Positions 44,365 through 53,636 of a stretch of 64,000 bases of DNA are shown here, piece after piece. Under the pieces are notes generated by a model. It did not search any database. It had not been told where the DNA came from and was given only the letters and a program-made list of their open reading frames with translations. This stretch comes from Solimonas terrae. Its GTDB lineage: Bacteria > Pseudomonadota > Gammaproteobacteria > Nevskiales > Nevskiaceae. The stretch covers positions 186,001 to 250,000 of the forward strand of contig NZ_JAAMOW010000004.1 in the NCBI RefSeq assembly GCF_011067135.1. Reading direction: 5' to 3'. Each line of letters begins with the position of its first letter. Position 1 is the stretch's first letter. The translations under genes and the position numbers were made by a program.

Positions 44365-45009
44365 ATGCTGACCCTTTACTCGTACTGGCGTTCCTCGGCC
44401 AGCTATCGCGTGCGCATCGCACTGAACCTGAAAGGGCTCGACTACCGGACGGTACCGGTTCACCTCGTTCGGGACGGCGGGCAGCAGTTTGCCGAGCCGT
44501 ACCGCTCGCTCAATCCGCAGCGTCGCGTGCCCTTGCTGGTCGATGGCGAGTTTCGCGTCGCGCAGTCGCTGGCGATCATCGAATATCTGGATGCACTGCA
44601 GGCGTCGCCGCGCCTGCTGCCGCTCGATGCGCAGCTGCGCGCGCGCGTGCAGGCGTTTTCAATGGCGATCGCCGCCGATGTCCAGCCGATGCAGAACACC
44701 GGCACGCTGAACTACCTGCGCGATGTCGTCGGCCTCGACGAAGCCGGCCGTGCGCAATGGCTGCGGCATTTTCTCGAGCAGGGATTGTCGGCGCTGGAAG
44801 CCGAAGCAGCGACGCGACCGCCGACGCCGTTCGTGTTCGGTGACGCGCCGACCATGGCGGACTGCGTGCTCGTGCCGCAGATCTTCGCCGCCCGCCGTTT
44901 CGCCTGCGACATGAGCAAGCTGCCACGACTCGCCGCGATCGCTGCGCACTGCGACACGCTGCCGGCTTTCCAGCGCGCGCATCCGGCGCAGCAGCCGGAC
45001 GCCGAGTGA
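44365..45009 (+). CDS. maiA: Maleylacetoacetate isomerase (zeta-class GST)
   Basis: A 214-residue glutathione-dependent isomerase converting maleylacetoacetate to fumarylacetoacetate. The zeta motif reads RSSASYRVRIALNLKGL; the cysteine of the eukaryotic SSCS motif is Ala, as in many bacterial members. It is the last gene of the operon, so the pathway runs phenylalanine to fumarate and acetoacetate except for the tyrosine transaminase. GGGAG precedes ATG 44365. The next 163 bp hold nothing recognisable. Confidence 0.95.
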   Translation: MLTLYSYWRSSASYRVRIALNLKGLDYRTVPVHLVRDGGQQFAEPYRSLNPQRRVPLLVDGEFRVAQSLAIIEYLDALQASPRLLPLDAQLRARVQAFSMAIAADVQPMQNTGTLNYLRDVVGLDEAGRAQWLRHFLEQGLSALEAEAATRPPTPFVFGDAPTMADCVLVPQIFAARRFACDMSKLPRLAAIAAHCDTLPAFQRAHPAQQPDAE

Positions 45010-45172
45010 GGCCGGCCGCGGCGTCGGCGTTGGCAAGCGCGCGCGAACGCCCGCCGGAGCAGCGCCAGCCAGCCGCGATGCTCTGATCTCCTTCGACCGC
45101 CGGCAGCGCCGCGGCTCGCGCCGCTCCTGCAAGGGCGGCTGGGCGTCGTCGTGAAGCGGTGGGCGACAAGCG

Positions 45173-46714
45173 CTAGGGCACGCTGCTCTGCTCTGCCGCG
45201 GTCTCGATCAGCGTGGCGTCCTCGTCAAGCAGGAAGCCCTTGTCCACCGCGTCCTGCGCGGCGCTGCGCACGGCCGCGACGTAGTGGTCGTGATCGGCAT
45301 ACAGCGACTGCAGCGTTGCCGTGTCGAACAGGGCGGTCTTGCCGACGAGGAAGCAGATGCCGCCGTCGTCCTGCGTGCTGCTGTTCTCGCCGGACAGCAC
45401 AGCCGTCGGCACATCGAGGTACGGGCTGCGGATGCCGCCCAGCGCATTGCCGTTTGCATCGCGCAGTACGCCGTCGCCGGCGGCATTGACCTGCATGCGC
45501 GGCGCCTTCGGCGGGGCGATGCCGTCGACCAGCCAGGCATTGAGCGCGCGCATCGCGGCCTGCGCGACGAAGTGGTGCTGTGGCGCGCTGTTGATCGGTT
45601 CCGGACAGGAACCGACAGGTCCGGGCTTTTTGGTCTCGTAGACCTGCGCGGTTGCCACGTCGCCGCCCTCGTCCGTGAATCCGTCGTTCGTCAGATAGGT
45701 GTCGGCATGCGCCGCACCCGGCACTTCCCAGAGACGGAAGTAGCGGCTGTCGGCCTGGCGGCTCGAATACGCACCGAGCACGAACAGATCGGTCTCGGTC
45801 TGGAAGTCCATCACCGGGCGCGCCAGGTCGGTGCGGAATCGCACGACGTCCGGCGTTGTGATGTCCGCCTGCGGAGTCTGTGACAGCGGTGCCGAAGCGC
45901 CGCCGAAATCCGGAATGAAGCCGAGGCGGCTGTGGATGAAATAGCCGTCGAACAGATCGGTGCGCGGACCGAAAGCGTTGATGAAGGTCGTCAGCCGCGT
46001 CGCCGATTGTGATTCGCCGGTCGCGATCAGCCGCTGCAACTGCAGCCCGCCGAGCGGCGAGACACCTTGTGGATGGCGAAGGGCCTGCGCGCCCTGCGCG
46101 TAGATGTCGTACGAAAAGCTGTCGCCCGGATGCGACAGGCTGGCGTAGCGCAGGGGATTGATGAGCTTCAGCGGAATCGCGATCGGCAGCGGCGACGCCG
46201 GCGGGATGCCGCCGTCGATGCCGATCTTCTGTGCGGAAATACCGACCCAGACATAGCCGCCGCGGATGAGTTCGTTGTGCAGCATCACCCAGTCGGCGGC
46301 GGTATCGACGCCGCCGCTGTCGTTCAGCCATTCGAGAATGACCGTGCCGTTGAAGCGCGTCGCATCGCTGGGTTGATAAACCAGCATGCGTGTCTTGTAG
46401 CTGGCGCTGTCCGCCGGCGACACCTGCCAGTTGCCGTCCGGATCCAGCGGGGCATCGTTGACGTAGGAGCGCGCCGTGCCGGAATAGAAGTATTCATGTC
46501 GTTCGTAGCCGACATCGGCCAGCGGGAAGGTGGTGCCGGCGACGAAAGGATCGTCGAGACCCTGAACCTTCTCGACGACCGGATCGGGATACGTGATCGC
46601 CTCACCGGCGCTGGTGCCGCCGCCGACACCGGGGGCTTCGCTGCTGCCGCAGCCCGCGAGCAGAGCCAAGGCCGGCACGCACAGCAGGAGCCTGAGGCTC
46701 GCATTTCGATTCAT
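45173..46714 (-). CDS. Alpha/beta hydrolase domain lipoprotein
   Basis: A 513-residue predicted lipoprotein: the lipobox LLAGC makes C22 the lipidated residue. The body matches the large alpha/beta hydrolase-domain family (Abhydrolase_10) with nucleophile motif ATGESQSATR (S235) and a likely histidine in WEVPGAAHADTY. The substrate is unknown; secreted esterase activity is plausible. GGGAGG lies 8 bases before the ATG. It is 128 bp from the thioesterase gene, so it may have its own promoter. Confidence 0.85.
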   Translation of the reverse strand: MNRNASLRLLLCVPALALLAGCGSSEAPGVGGGTSAGEAITYPDPVVEKVQGLDDPFVAGTTFPLADVGYERHEYFYSGTARSYVNDAPLDPDGNWQVSPADSASYKTRMLVYQPSDATRFNGTVILEWLNDSGGVDTAADWVMLHNELIRGGYVWVGISAQKIGIDGGIPPASPLPIAIPLKLINPLRYASLSHPGDSFSYDIYAQGAQALRHPQGVSPLGGLQLQRLIATGESQSATRLTTFINAFGPRTDLFDGYFIHSRLGFIPDFGGASAPLSQTPQADITTPDVVRFRTDLARPVMDFQTETDLFVLGAYSSRQADSRYFRLWEVPGAAHADTYLTNDGFTDEGGDVATAQVYETKKPGPVGSCPEPINSAPQHHFVAQAAMRALNAWLVDGIAPPKAPRMQVNAAGDGVLRDANGNALGGIRSPYLDVPTAVLSGENSSTQDDGGICFLVGKTALFDTATLQSLYADHDHYVAAVRSAAQDAVDKGFLLDEDATLIETAAEQSSVP

Positions 46715-46842
46715 GACCGTTTCCTCCCCGTCTGACTCTGTGCCGGATGCTCCGGTCTTTCTTGACTGTCACTGCATCGCCACTTGCCTGACGTCGCGCC
46801 GCTCTGGGGGCGGGCCTTGCCTGCGCTGCGCAGCGACGCCGG

Positions 46843-47385
46843 CTAGCGCGCGGTGTCCGGCACCTGCGCAGCAGGACGACCGCCGCGCAGCTTCTTGAGC
46901 GCTTCGGCATGCGACAGCCGCAGTTCACGCCGCAGCTGCGCCTCCTCGTAGCGGAAGCGGTCGATCTCGGTTTCCGGCTGCAGCGGCGGTACCGCGCGCG
47001 GCTTGCCGTCGCTGTCGACCGCAACGAAGGTCATGTAGGCCGACAGGATATGGCGTCGCATCGCGCCATCGTAGCTGCGGGCATCGACCTTCACGCCGAT
47101 TTCCATCGACGTATGCCAGGCGCGGTTCACGGCGGCGTTGAAGATCAGCACGTCGCCACGTCGCGCCGGGGCGATGAAATGCACGGCATCGACGCTGGCG
47201 GTGACGCAGACGCCGCCGGCATGGCGATCGGCGACGACTGCGGCGAAGCGGTCCATCTGCGCCATGATCAGGCCGCCGAACACGGTGTCGTTGGAGTTCA
47301 GGTCATTCGGGAACACCATGTAGACCTGTTCGCGTACTGCGGAAACCGAAACCGCTTGCGGCGGCAGCGTCTTGCGCTTGGCCAT
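46843..47385 (-). CDS. Hotdog-fold acyl-CoA thioesterase
   Basis: A 180-residue cytoplasmic thioesterase of the YciA/BFIT type. The catalytic segment is FPNDLNSNDTVFGGLIMAQMD, where the Asn/Asp and GG are conserved, followed by the second strand set VTASVDAVHFIAPARRGD. It hydrolyses acyl-CoA to free acid. It begins 4 bp after the AhpD-like gene, completing a three-gene set with WS/DGAT. Confidence 0.9.
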   Translation of the reverse strand: MAKRKTLPPQAVSVSAVREQVYMVFPNDLNSNDTVFGGLIMAQMDRFAAVVADRHAGGVCVTASVDAVHFIAPARRGDVLIFNAAVNRAWHTSMEIGVKVDARSYDGAMRRHILSAYMTFVAVDSDGKPRAVPPLQPETEIDRFRYEEAQLRRELRLSHAEALKKLRGGRPAAQVPDTAR

Positions 47386-47389
47386 GGTC

Positions 47390-47737
47390 TCAGGCCGTCG
47401 CCGCGGGGTCGTCGCCGTACAGTTTCATCGCCATCGCGCCGTGCGTGGCGGCCGCCCCGGCGCGCAGCGCGGCGGCGATGAACGAGGTCTCGGCGAGTTC
47501 GATCGCGCTGGCGCCGGCGCGCTTGGCAGCGCGTGTGTGCACCTCGATGCAGTACGGGCACTGCGTGGTCAGTGCCACCGCGATCGCCATCAGTTCGCGG
47601 TATTTCTGCGGGATCGCACCGTCGCTGCGGCCGACGATCTTGTCGAGATTGAGCCAGGCTTCGAATTCGGTCGGCGCGAGCTCGTGCATGCGCTTGAGCT
47701 GGGCGAGATCGCCCGGATCGTGGTAGTGGCTGCTCAT
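47390..47737 (-). CDS. Carboxymuconolactone decarboxylase/AhpD-like protein
   Basis: A 115-residue small helical protein with the redox motif C60-P-Y-C63 and H67 (QCPYCIEVHTRAAK), the AhpD pattern, so alkylhydroperoxidase or disulfide activity is likely. The ATG overlaps the WS/DGAT stop by 4 bp and the gene is followed 4 bp later by the thioesterase. Confidence 0.9.
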   Translation of the reverse strand: MSSHYHDPGDLAQLKRMHELAPTEFEAWLNLDKIVGRSDGAIPQKYRELMAIAVALTTQCPYCIEVHTRAAKRAGASAIELAETSFIAAALRAGAAATHGAMAMKLYGDDPAATA

Positions 47738-49167
47738 GCGGTTTTCCTTGTGCGTTTGCGGGGAGCGGGTTTGGCAACGACGGGTTCGACCGGCATCGTC
47801 GCCGGGTCGGCGGGCGGCTCCAGTTCGGCCAGGCCCTGTTCGAAATAGTCGAGCAGGCGTTGCACGCGCGGCAAGGCGCGCGGACAGGCGATGACGCCGA
47901 ATTCCAGCTTGTCGACATAGCTGGTCAGCGTGATGTTCAGTGCCAGACCGCTGGTGATGATCGAGACCGGATACATGCCGTCGAGCCGCGCGCCGTTCCA
48001 GTGCAGCGGCCGTTTCGGACCGGGTACGTTGGAGATGATGACGTTGAACGATTGCCAGCGTGGCGCGATGCCGGTCGCGATGTTGATGCCGGCCGGCGCC
48101 ATGACGGTCGCCACGTAATTGACGGTCGCGGTCGGTCCCATGCGGGCGCAACGCGAACGTGCGTCCTCGACCGAGCGTTGCACCTGCGCCAGACGTTTGA
48201 CCGGATCGGCGAGGTCGGTGCCGAGATTGGCGAGGATCATCGCCACCTGATTGCCTTCGTCGGAATCGTCGCGGCGCAGCGACAGCGGCACCATCGCGAT
48301 CAGCGGCCTGGCCGGCAGCGCGTCGAGTTCGAGCAGGTAACGGCGCAGGGCCGAGCCGCACATCGCCAGCACGATGGTGTTGACCGTGACGCGGTGTGCC
48401 TTGGCGATCGTGCGGATACGCAACAGTCCGTAGGACTGCGCGGCGAAGCGACGCGCCGACGAGATGCGTTGATTGAGGATGCTGCGCGGCGCCTGGAATG
48501 CCGAGACGTGATCCGGATTGTCGCGGCCTTCGCGGATGGTGCGATACAGCTCGCGCGACACCGCCGGCAGGCTTGCCGCCTGCTCGCGCAGACTGGCCAT
48601 CAGCAGCGCGGTGTTCGACAGCGCGCCTTGCGGCGGCGCATCGCCGGCAGTGGCGCGCCTTGCGTTCATCCATGGCGGTGGCGTGTCGACACCTGCGTCT
48701 TCGCTGAGCGCCTTGCGCAACAGGCGCATCGCCGCGATGCCGTCGACCATCGCGTGGTGGATCTTCGCGTAGATCGCGAAGCGGCCGTCCTCCAGGCCGT
48801 CGATGACGTGGAACTCCCACAGCGGTCGCGCACGATCCAGCGGCACGGCGTGCAGCTCGGAAACCAGTGCCAGCAGTTCGCGGATGCGGCCCGGTGGCGG
48901 CAAGGCGTGATGATGCAGGTGGGCGCCGAGATCGAAGCGCGTGTCCTCGACCCAGTACCAGCTGCCGAGCTTGCGCTGCAGGCGCTGATTGAACGGCGCC
49001 TTCGGCTGGGTGGCTTCGTGCAGGCGTTCGACCTGCCGGCCGAGCCAGCCGGCCCTGGCGCCTTTCGGCAGCGTCAGCAATTCCAGGCCACCGACATGCA
49101 TGGGCTGCGTGCGACGTTCGAGCAGGAGGAACATCTGGTCCAGCGGACTCAGCGGCTTCAGCGACAT
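47734..49167 (-). CDS. Wax ester synthase/acyl-CoA:diacylglycerol acyltransferase (WS/DGAT)
   Basis: A 477-residue acyltransferase making wax esters or triacylglycerol storage lipid from acyl-CoA. The N terminus MSLKPLSPLDQMFLLLE is typical, the active-site motif HHxxxDG is intact (H137-H138-A-M-V-D142-G143), and the NVPGP motif follows. A basic tail PAPRKRTRK closes it. The operon partners are AhpD-like and thioesterase genes. It supports a lipid-storing lifestyle. Confidence 0.94.
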   Translation of the reverse strand: MSLKPLSPLDQMFLLLERRTQPMHVGGLELLTLPKGARAGWLGRQVERLHEATQPKAPFNQRLQRKLGSWYWVEDTRFDLGAHLHHHALPPPGRIRELLALVSELHAVPLDRARPLWEFHVIDGLEDGRFAIYAKIHHAMVDGIAAMRLLRKALSEDAGVDTPPPWMNARRATAGDAPPQGALSNTALLMASLREQAASLPAVSRELYRTIREGRDNPDHVSAFQAPRSILNQRISSARRFAAQSYGLLRIRTIAKAHRVTVNTIVLAMCGSALRRYLLELDALPARPLIAMVPLSLRRDDSDEGNQVAMILANLGTDLADPVKRLAQVQRSVEDARSRCARMGPTATVNYVATVMAPAGINIATGIAPRWQSFNVIISNVPGPKRPLHWNGARLDGMYPVSIITSGLALNITLTSYVDKLEFGVIACPRALPRVQRLLDYFEQGLAELEPPADPATMPVEPVVAKPAPRKRTRKTA

Positions 49168-49590
49168 GAGGGCTCCAGACAGCGGCCGGACGGGGGCGAT
49201 CCGGCAACGGCGGTCACTGTAAGCGCACGATGAAGACGAGGCAAAGCCCGCAAGCTCCGGCGCCTGCTTCGCCGCGCTTGTGCCGGTGCGGATCGCGGCG
49301 GGGCCGCGATCCGTACGCGGTGCGGGCCCTGCCGTCGAGATCGCGCATCGCGAGGCGTGCCGCCTGCAGGGCTGGCTGCGCTGTGCGCGCGCCAGCTGGC
49401 GGCCGAACGCTGTCGCGAATTCCTAATCGCGCGGCGGGCTTCATCAAGACCGTCAGCCCGGGCGTCCGGACAATCAGGACAACGGCACCTGTTGCGGTGA
49501 CGGCAGTCGGGGGACTCCGGCGCCGCAACGGGATGCCGTGCCGGCTGGCGCCGATTCACACACGCCGCCGCTTCCCACGCCAGACAGGCT
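49168..49590. other. 423-bp gap with an 11-bp hairpin
   Basis: The stretch between WS/DGAT and arfB has no frame with a family match. It holds a perfect hairpin: 49289-49299 (CGGATCGCGGC) pairs with 49303-49313 over a GGG loop, without a T-run. Promoter elements for WS/DGAT must lie at its left end, but none was clear. Confidence 0.4.
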
Positions 49591-50025
49591 TCAATCGTCG
49601 ATCGACGCGCGCAGCGTCTTGATCCGCCCGCGTCGCGTTTTCTCGTCGGTACGGCGGCGCTTGGCGGCCTTGCTCGGTCTGGTGGCGCGTCGTACGCGCG
49701 GGGCCGGTTCGGCGGCGGCAATCAGCAACCGCAAGCGTTCCAGCGCCGCATCGAGATTCTGCTCCTGACGACGATGCTGCTGCGCCTTGATGACGATCAC
49801 GCCATCGGCGCTGATGCGCCGGTCGCTGCGCTCCAGCAGGCGTGCCTTCACGTCCTCGGGCAGCGACGAGGCACCGACATCGAATCGCAGCTGCACCGCG
49901 GACGAGGTCTTGTTGACCTTCTGGCCGCCGGCGCCCTGCGCGCGGATCGCGGTCAATTCGATTTCGCCGAGCGCCAACCTCAGTTGCGGCGAGATGATCA
50001 GATGGGTGGGGGCAATGAACGGCAT
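49591..50025 (-). CDS. arfB: Alternative ribosome-rescue factor ArfB (YaeJ)
   Basis: A 144-residue peptidyl-tRNA hydrolase that frees stalled ribosomes lacking a stop codon. The catalytic GGQ is at 33-35 (RAQGAGGQKVNKT), and the basic C-terminal tail (RATRPSKAAKRRR) that enters the mRNA channel is present. ATG 50046 would add seven residues; 50025 matches the family better. It is divergent from mscS. Confidence 0.94.
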   Translation of the reverse strand: MPFIAPTHLIISPQLRLALGEIELTAIRAQGAGGQKVNKTSSAVQLRFDVGASSLPEDVKARLLERSDRRISADGVIVIKAQQHRRQEQNLDAALERLRLLIAAAEPAPRVRRATRPSKAAKRRRTDEKTRRGRIKTLRASIDD

Positions 50026-50146
50026 CCGCACATGATGACCGATCATGGCGCGCCGGACAGCACGCGAACGCAGCGCCGATTCCGTGAGCACGTCGGCCGC
50101 AGTGACTACACTGTCGGCGCATTTTCCGAAGACACAGGAGATTTTC

Positions 50147-51004
50147 GTGGACGCTGTGCTCGATAAATTGTCGAATGTCGACACCTTGATCGCGCTGGTT
50201 CTGCCGGCAGCTTGGCGCGTGGTGGCCGCCCTGCTCACCTTCCTGATCGGTCGCTGGCTGGCGAAGCTGGCGATCGGCCTGCTGCGCCGCGTGCTGACGC
50301 GCAGGAACTCCGATCCGATGCTGGTCAACTTCGTCTGCAATGTCCTGTACGGGCTGGCGCTGGCGCTGATCGTCATCTCGACGCTGGCGCAGCTCGGTGT
50401 CGACACGACCTCGGCGGCCGCGGTGCTCGGCGGCATGGCGATCGCGGTCGGCATGGCGCTGCAGGGGCAGTTGTCGTCGTTCGCGTCCGGCGTGCTGCTG
50501 ATCGTGTTCCGGCCGTTCCGTGCCGGCGACTTCGTGCAGATCGGCGGCACGATGGGCACCGTCGAGCAGCTCAAGATCGTGATCACGGTGCTCAAATCGC
50601 CGGACGGGCAGGAAGTGACGCTGCCCAACTCCAGCGTCTGGGGCAACACCATCACCAATTTCAGCATTCGCCCGGTGCGGCGTGTCGACCTCGCAGTCGG
50701 CATCGGCTACGGCGCCGATCTGCGCAAGGCCAAGGCGATCCTCGAAACCCTGCTCGCCGAAGAACCGCGTTTCGTCGACGAGCCGGCGCGGACCGTGCAC
50801 TGCACCAACCTCGGCGAAAGCTCGGTCGACTTCGCGGTGCGCGGCTGGACCAAGGGCGGCGACTGGTGGGACACGCGCTGCGCGATGATCGAGAAGATCA
50901 AGCTGCGCTTCGACGAGGAAGGCATCGAAATTCCGTTCCCGCAGATGGACCTGCATGTGCGCGATCTGCCGCCGGAAACCTCGCCGGAGCGCCGCGCCGC
51001 CTGA
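50147..51004 (+). CDS. mscS: Small-conductance mechanosensitive channel (MscS)
   Basis: A 285-residue inner-membrane channel with three N-terminal helices. TM3 has the glycine/alanine pattern AAAVLGGMAIAVGMALQGQLSS, then the beta domain FRPFRAGDFVQIGG and the segment VTLPNSSVWGNTITNFS. It releases solutes under hypo-osmotic stress. The GTG start at 50147 has CAGGAG about 6 bases upstream. With mscL at 31 kb, both main channel types are in the window. Confidence 0.95.
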   Translation: MDAVLDKLSNVDTLIALVLPAAWRVVAALLTFLIGRWLAKLAIGLLRRVLTRRNSDPMLVNFVCNVLYGLALALIVISTLAQLGVDTTSAAAVLGGMAIAVGMALQGQLSSFASGVLLIVFRPFRAGDFVQIGGTMGTVEQLKIVITVLKSPDGQEVTLPNSSVWGNTITNFSIRPVRRVDLAVGIGYGADLRKAKAILETLLAEEPRFVDEPARTVHCTNLGESSVDFAVRGWTKGGDWWDTRCAMIEKIKLRFDEEGIEIPFPQMDLHVRDLPPETSPERRAA

Positions 51005-51137
51005 TCGCGTGCGGGTGGTGCCGAAGCTGGCACCGTAATTGCCGCATTTTCCGTCAGGCGAGGTCACGGCGCCGCCGTCGACGCCGAGCGGGGAATCTGG
51101 CAATGAGCGGATGCAGCCGAGTTGCGGAGTACCGCGC

Positions 51138-52361
51138 GTGAGCGCGCCGGGGTCGATGACCGGGCTGGTGCTGACCGCCGGTGGCGCGCGCGGCGCCTAC
51201 CAGGCGGGCGTGATCCGGCGCATCAGCGAGCTGCCGTCCTTGCGCAAGGGGCCATCGCCGTTCCGCATCATCGCCGGCGCATCGGCCGGCGCGATCAACG
51301 GTGCCGCACTGGCCGCCTCGAACTCGGATTTCGCCGAGGGTTCGGCACTGCTCGCACGGCTGTGGTCGCAGCTCACGTTCAAGGACGTGTTCCGCACCGA
51401 CAGCCGTGCGCTGGCGAAGACCGGCGGCCTGATCGCGCTCGATTTCGCGCTCGGCGGCCTGATCGGCGGCGGCCGTCTGGAAGCGCTGGTCGACACGGCA
51501 CCGCTGAAGGCGTTTCTCGGCGCCCATCTGCGCCTGGAAGGCATCGCCGAGGCGATTGCCAGGAACGATCTGTATGCAGTCGCCGTCACCGCCACCGGCT
51601 ACCACTCCGGCAAGGCCTTCACCTTCGTGCAGGGCCAGCCCGGCCACCCGGTCTGGAACAAGAGCCGGCGCGTCGCACTGCCGACGGCACTGACGCTCGA
51701 TCACATCCGCGCGTCCTCGTCGATCCCGATCGTGTTTCCGCCGGTTGCGCTGGCCGCCGCCGGCTCCACGGCCTATTTCGGCGACGGCGCCCTGCGCCTG
51801 ACGACCCCCCTGTCGCCGGCGATCCGCCTCGGCGCCGATCGCATCTTCGCGATCGGTGTGCGCTGCCAGGAGTCCGCCGACAGCCTGCTGCGATCGGAAC
51901 TGTCCAGCGACGATGAGCTGGTCGCCAAACTGCAGCGACCGCCGCTGTCGCAGATCTGCGGCGTGTTCCTCAATGCGATCTTTCTCGACCATCTCGACGC
52001 CGACGTCGATCATCTCAAGCGCATGAACGAGCTGGTCGCCGGGTTTCAGCCGGCGGCGCGCAGCAAGGCGGCCAGGGCCAGCGAACCGATGCGCATCGTC
52101 ACGCCGCTGGTGCTCTCGCCATCGGCGGATCTGGCGATCATTGCCAAGACGCTGGCGCACCGCATGCCGCGCACCTTGCGCTACGTGATGGATGGCCTCG
52201 GCACGCCGGACGCGCAGAGCGCCGATCTGACCAGCTACCTGCTGTTCGACAAGGCGTTCACCAGCGAGCTGATCCAGCTCGGTTATCGCGACGCCGCGCA
52301 GCGCATCGACGAGATCGAGGAGTTTCTCGCGCCGCGCACACGGACTCGCGGTCGACGCTGA
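51138..52361 (+). CDS. Patatin-like phospholipase
   Basis: A 407-residue lipid acyl hydrolase. The oxyanion motif TAGGARGAYQAG, nucleophile S49 in GASAGAING and the dyad aspartate in YFGDGALRLTTP are intact. There is no DUF3336 domain or signal peptide. The GTG start at 51138 has GGAG 9 bases upstream; the frame is open to 51039 without family similarity. Unlike the first patatin it is followed by the convergent darP gene. Confidence 0.88.
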   Translation: MSAPGSMTGLVLTAGGARGAYQAGVIRRISELPSLRKGPSPFRIIAGASAGAINGAALAASNSDFAEGSALLARLWSQLTFKDVFRTDSRALAKTGGLIALDFALGGLIGGGRLEALVDTAPLKAFLGAHLRLEGIAEAIARNDLYAVAVTATGYHSGKAFTFVQGQPGHPVWNKSRRVALPTALTLDHIRASSSIPIVFPPVALAAAGSTAYFGDGALRLTTPLSPAIRLGADRIFAIGVRCQESADSLLRSELSSDDELVAKLQRPPLSQICGVFLNAIFLDHLDADVDHLKRMNELVAGFQPAARSKAARASEPMRIVTPLVLSPSADLAIIAKTLAHRMPRTLRYVMDGLGTPDAQSADLTSYLLFDKAFTSELIQLGYRDAAQRIDEIEEFLAPRTRTRGRR

Positions 52362-52367
52362 GGCCGT

Positions 52368-52928
52368 CTATTCGTCCTTTGCTTTCGCGGCGTCGTGCAA
52401 GGTCGTTCGCACGGCGATCAGCAGCTCGCGGAAATACGGCGAGGTGTTCTTTGCCGGCGCGGCGTCGGGATGCTCCGCGGCCGCCGCTTCGATTGCCGCA
52501 CGTTCGCGCCGCGCATTGCGGATCAGTGTGCGCAGCGGCTGGATGACGACCTGCGGATGCAGCGCGATCCATTCGGTGACGGCGGCATCGTCGGCGAGCA
52601 GGCGATCGCGCCAGCGCTCGGCATCCTGCTGGGCGCGTTCGCGCGAGCGCCAGTATGCGGCGATCGCGACGCGCAGTGCCTCCGGATCGGACTCGCGCAG
52701 GATCTTGCCGACGTACTGACCCTGGCGGCGCCGCGCTTCGTGCGAGCTGATCTTTCGCCAGGTGCGCAGGCCGTCGCGCAGGCGCTCGTCCATGTCGATG
52801 ATGTCGAGCTGGGCATCGGGCAAGGCGAGCAGATCGTTGCCGATCGTCAGCAACTCCTGCGCTTCGCGCTTGAGATGCGACTTGCTCGGCCCGTCGAATT
52901 CGAATTCCAGCGGCGGTGGCTTGGCCAT
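52368..52928 (-). CDS. darP: Ribosome biogenesis factor DarP (YjgA, DUF615)
   Basis: A 186-residue protein that binds the late 50S subunit. The hallmark SKSHLKREAQELLTIGNDL and RRQGQYVGKILRES segments match E. coli YjgA. Its ATG overlaps the DUF1415 stop by one base (TGATG), giving a coupled pair. Confidence 0.94.
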   Translation of the reverse strand: MAKPPPLEFEFDGPSKSHLKREAQELLTIGNDLLALPDAQLDIIDMDERLRDGLRTWRKISSHEARRRQGQYVGKILRESDPEALRVAIAAYWRSRERAQQDAERWRDRLLADDAAVTEWIALHPQVVIQPLRTLIRNARRERAAIEAAAAEHPDAAPAKNTSPYFRELLIAVRTTLHDAAKAKDE

Positions 52929-53497
52929 CAGCGATTGTCCTCGCGCTTCAGATACGCGAACAGCCGCGCGCGCGTCGCGGCATCCATCTCGCGCATCCTG
53001 CGGATATTGTTCTCGGGGATCGCATCGACGTCCGGGTGGCTGTCGACGGCCGCTTCGACGCTGTCCTCGCGCAGCAGATGCAGCAGCGGATACGGCGCGC
53101 GGTTCGTCAGGTTCTCGGGATCGTCCGGCTCGGTATCGGCGAACTGATAGTCCGGATGAAAGCTCGCCACCTGATAGATACCGCTCCATTCGAACTGGTC
53201 GAGCATGCCGTCGACCTGATCGAGAAAGTCGTTGTAGTCGGCAAATTCCGCGAACAGCCGCGGCACCGCGATCAGCGTCGTCTCGATCTGCGCCGGCGTG
53301 CTGTCGTCGAGCAGCGCCAGCTCGATCTGCAGCTCCGCCAGCAGCGCCACCTCGTTCTGCGCCTCGCTGACCACCACTCGCACCCGCCCGCTGCGCGCGG
53401 GATGCGCCGCGAACGGGCACAGGTTCAGGCCGATGACGACCTCGTCCAGCCAGCGGCGGACTTCGGTTTCGATCGGGTGGATGGGTTCATTCGGCAT
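52928..53497 (-). CDS. DUF1415 family protein
   Basis: A 189-residue cytoplasmic protein. The family opening (RWLDEVVIGLNLCPFA) and the central SFHPDYQFADTEPDDPENL segment are clear. Function is unknown. It is translated just ahead of darP. Its upstream region (53498-53580) ends at the left end of an IS630-type element, so its promoter may have been disturbed. Confidence 0.9.
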   Translation of the reverse strand: MPNEPIHPIETEVRRWLDEVVIGLNLCPFAAHPARSGRVRVVVSEAQNEVALLAELQIELALLDDSTPAQIETTLIAVPRLFAEFADYNDFLDQVDGMLDQFEWSGIYQVASFHPDYQFADTEPDDPENLTNRAPYPLLHLLREDSVEAAVDSHPDVDAIPENNIRRMREMDAATRARLFAYLKREDNR

Positions 53498-53580
53498 GGC
53501 GGGAATCTCGGCAGGCGCGTAGCGTAAATGCTTTCATGCCATGCCGTCCGGTATGGTCGGGGAGGAGTCGCTATCAGCCC

Positions 53581-53602
53581 TATTGAGCCGGCCGCATGAA
53601 GT
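53581..53602 (+). repeat. Left inverted repeat of the IS630 element
   Basis: Begins TATTGAGCCGG and matches the reverse complement of the right end with four mismatches. Confidence 0.85.
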
Positions 53603-53636
53603 ATGAACTTCTTGAGGCCGACGGAGTCAGAGTGTC

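Noticed and set aside
49230-49622. A 130-codon plus-strand frame in the gap before arfB
   Set aside because: Arg/Pro/Ala-rich composition and overlap with arfB suggest chance opening in GC-rich DNA.
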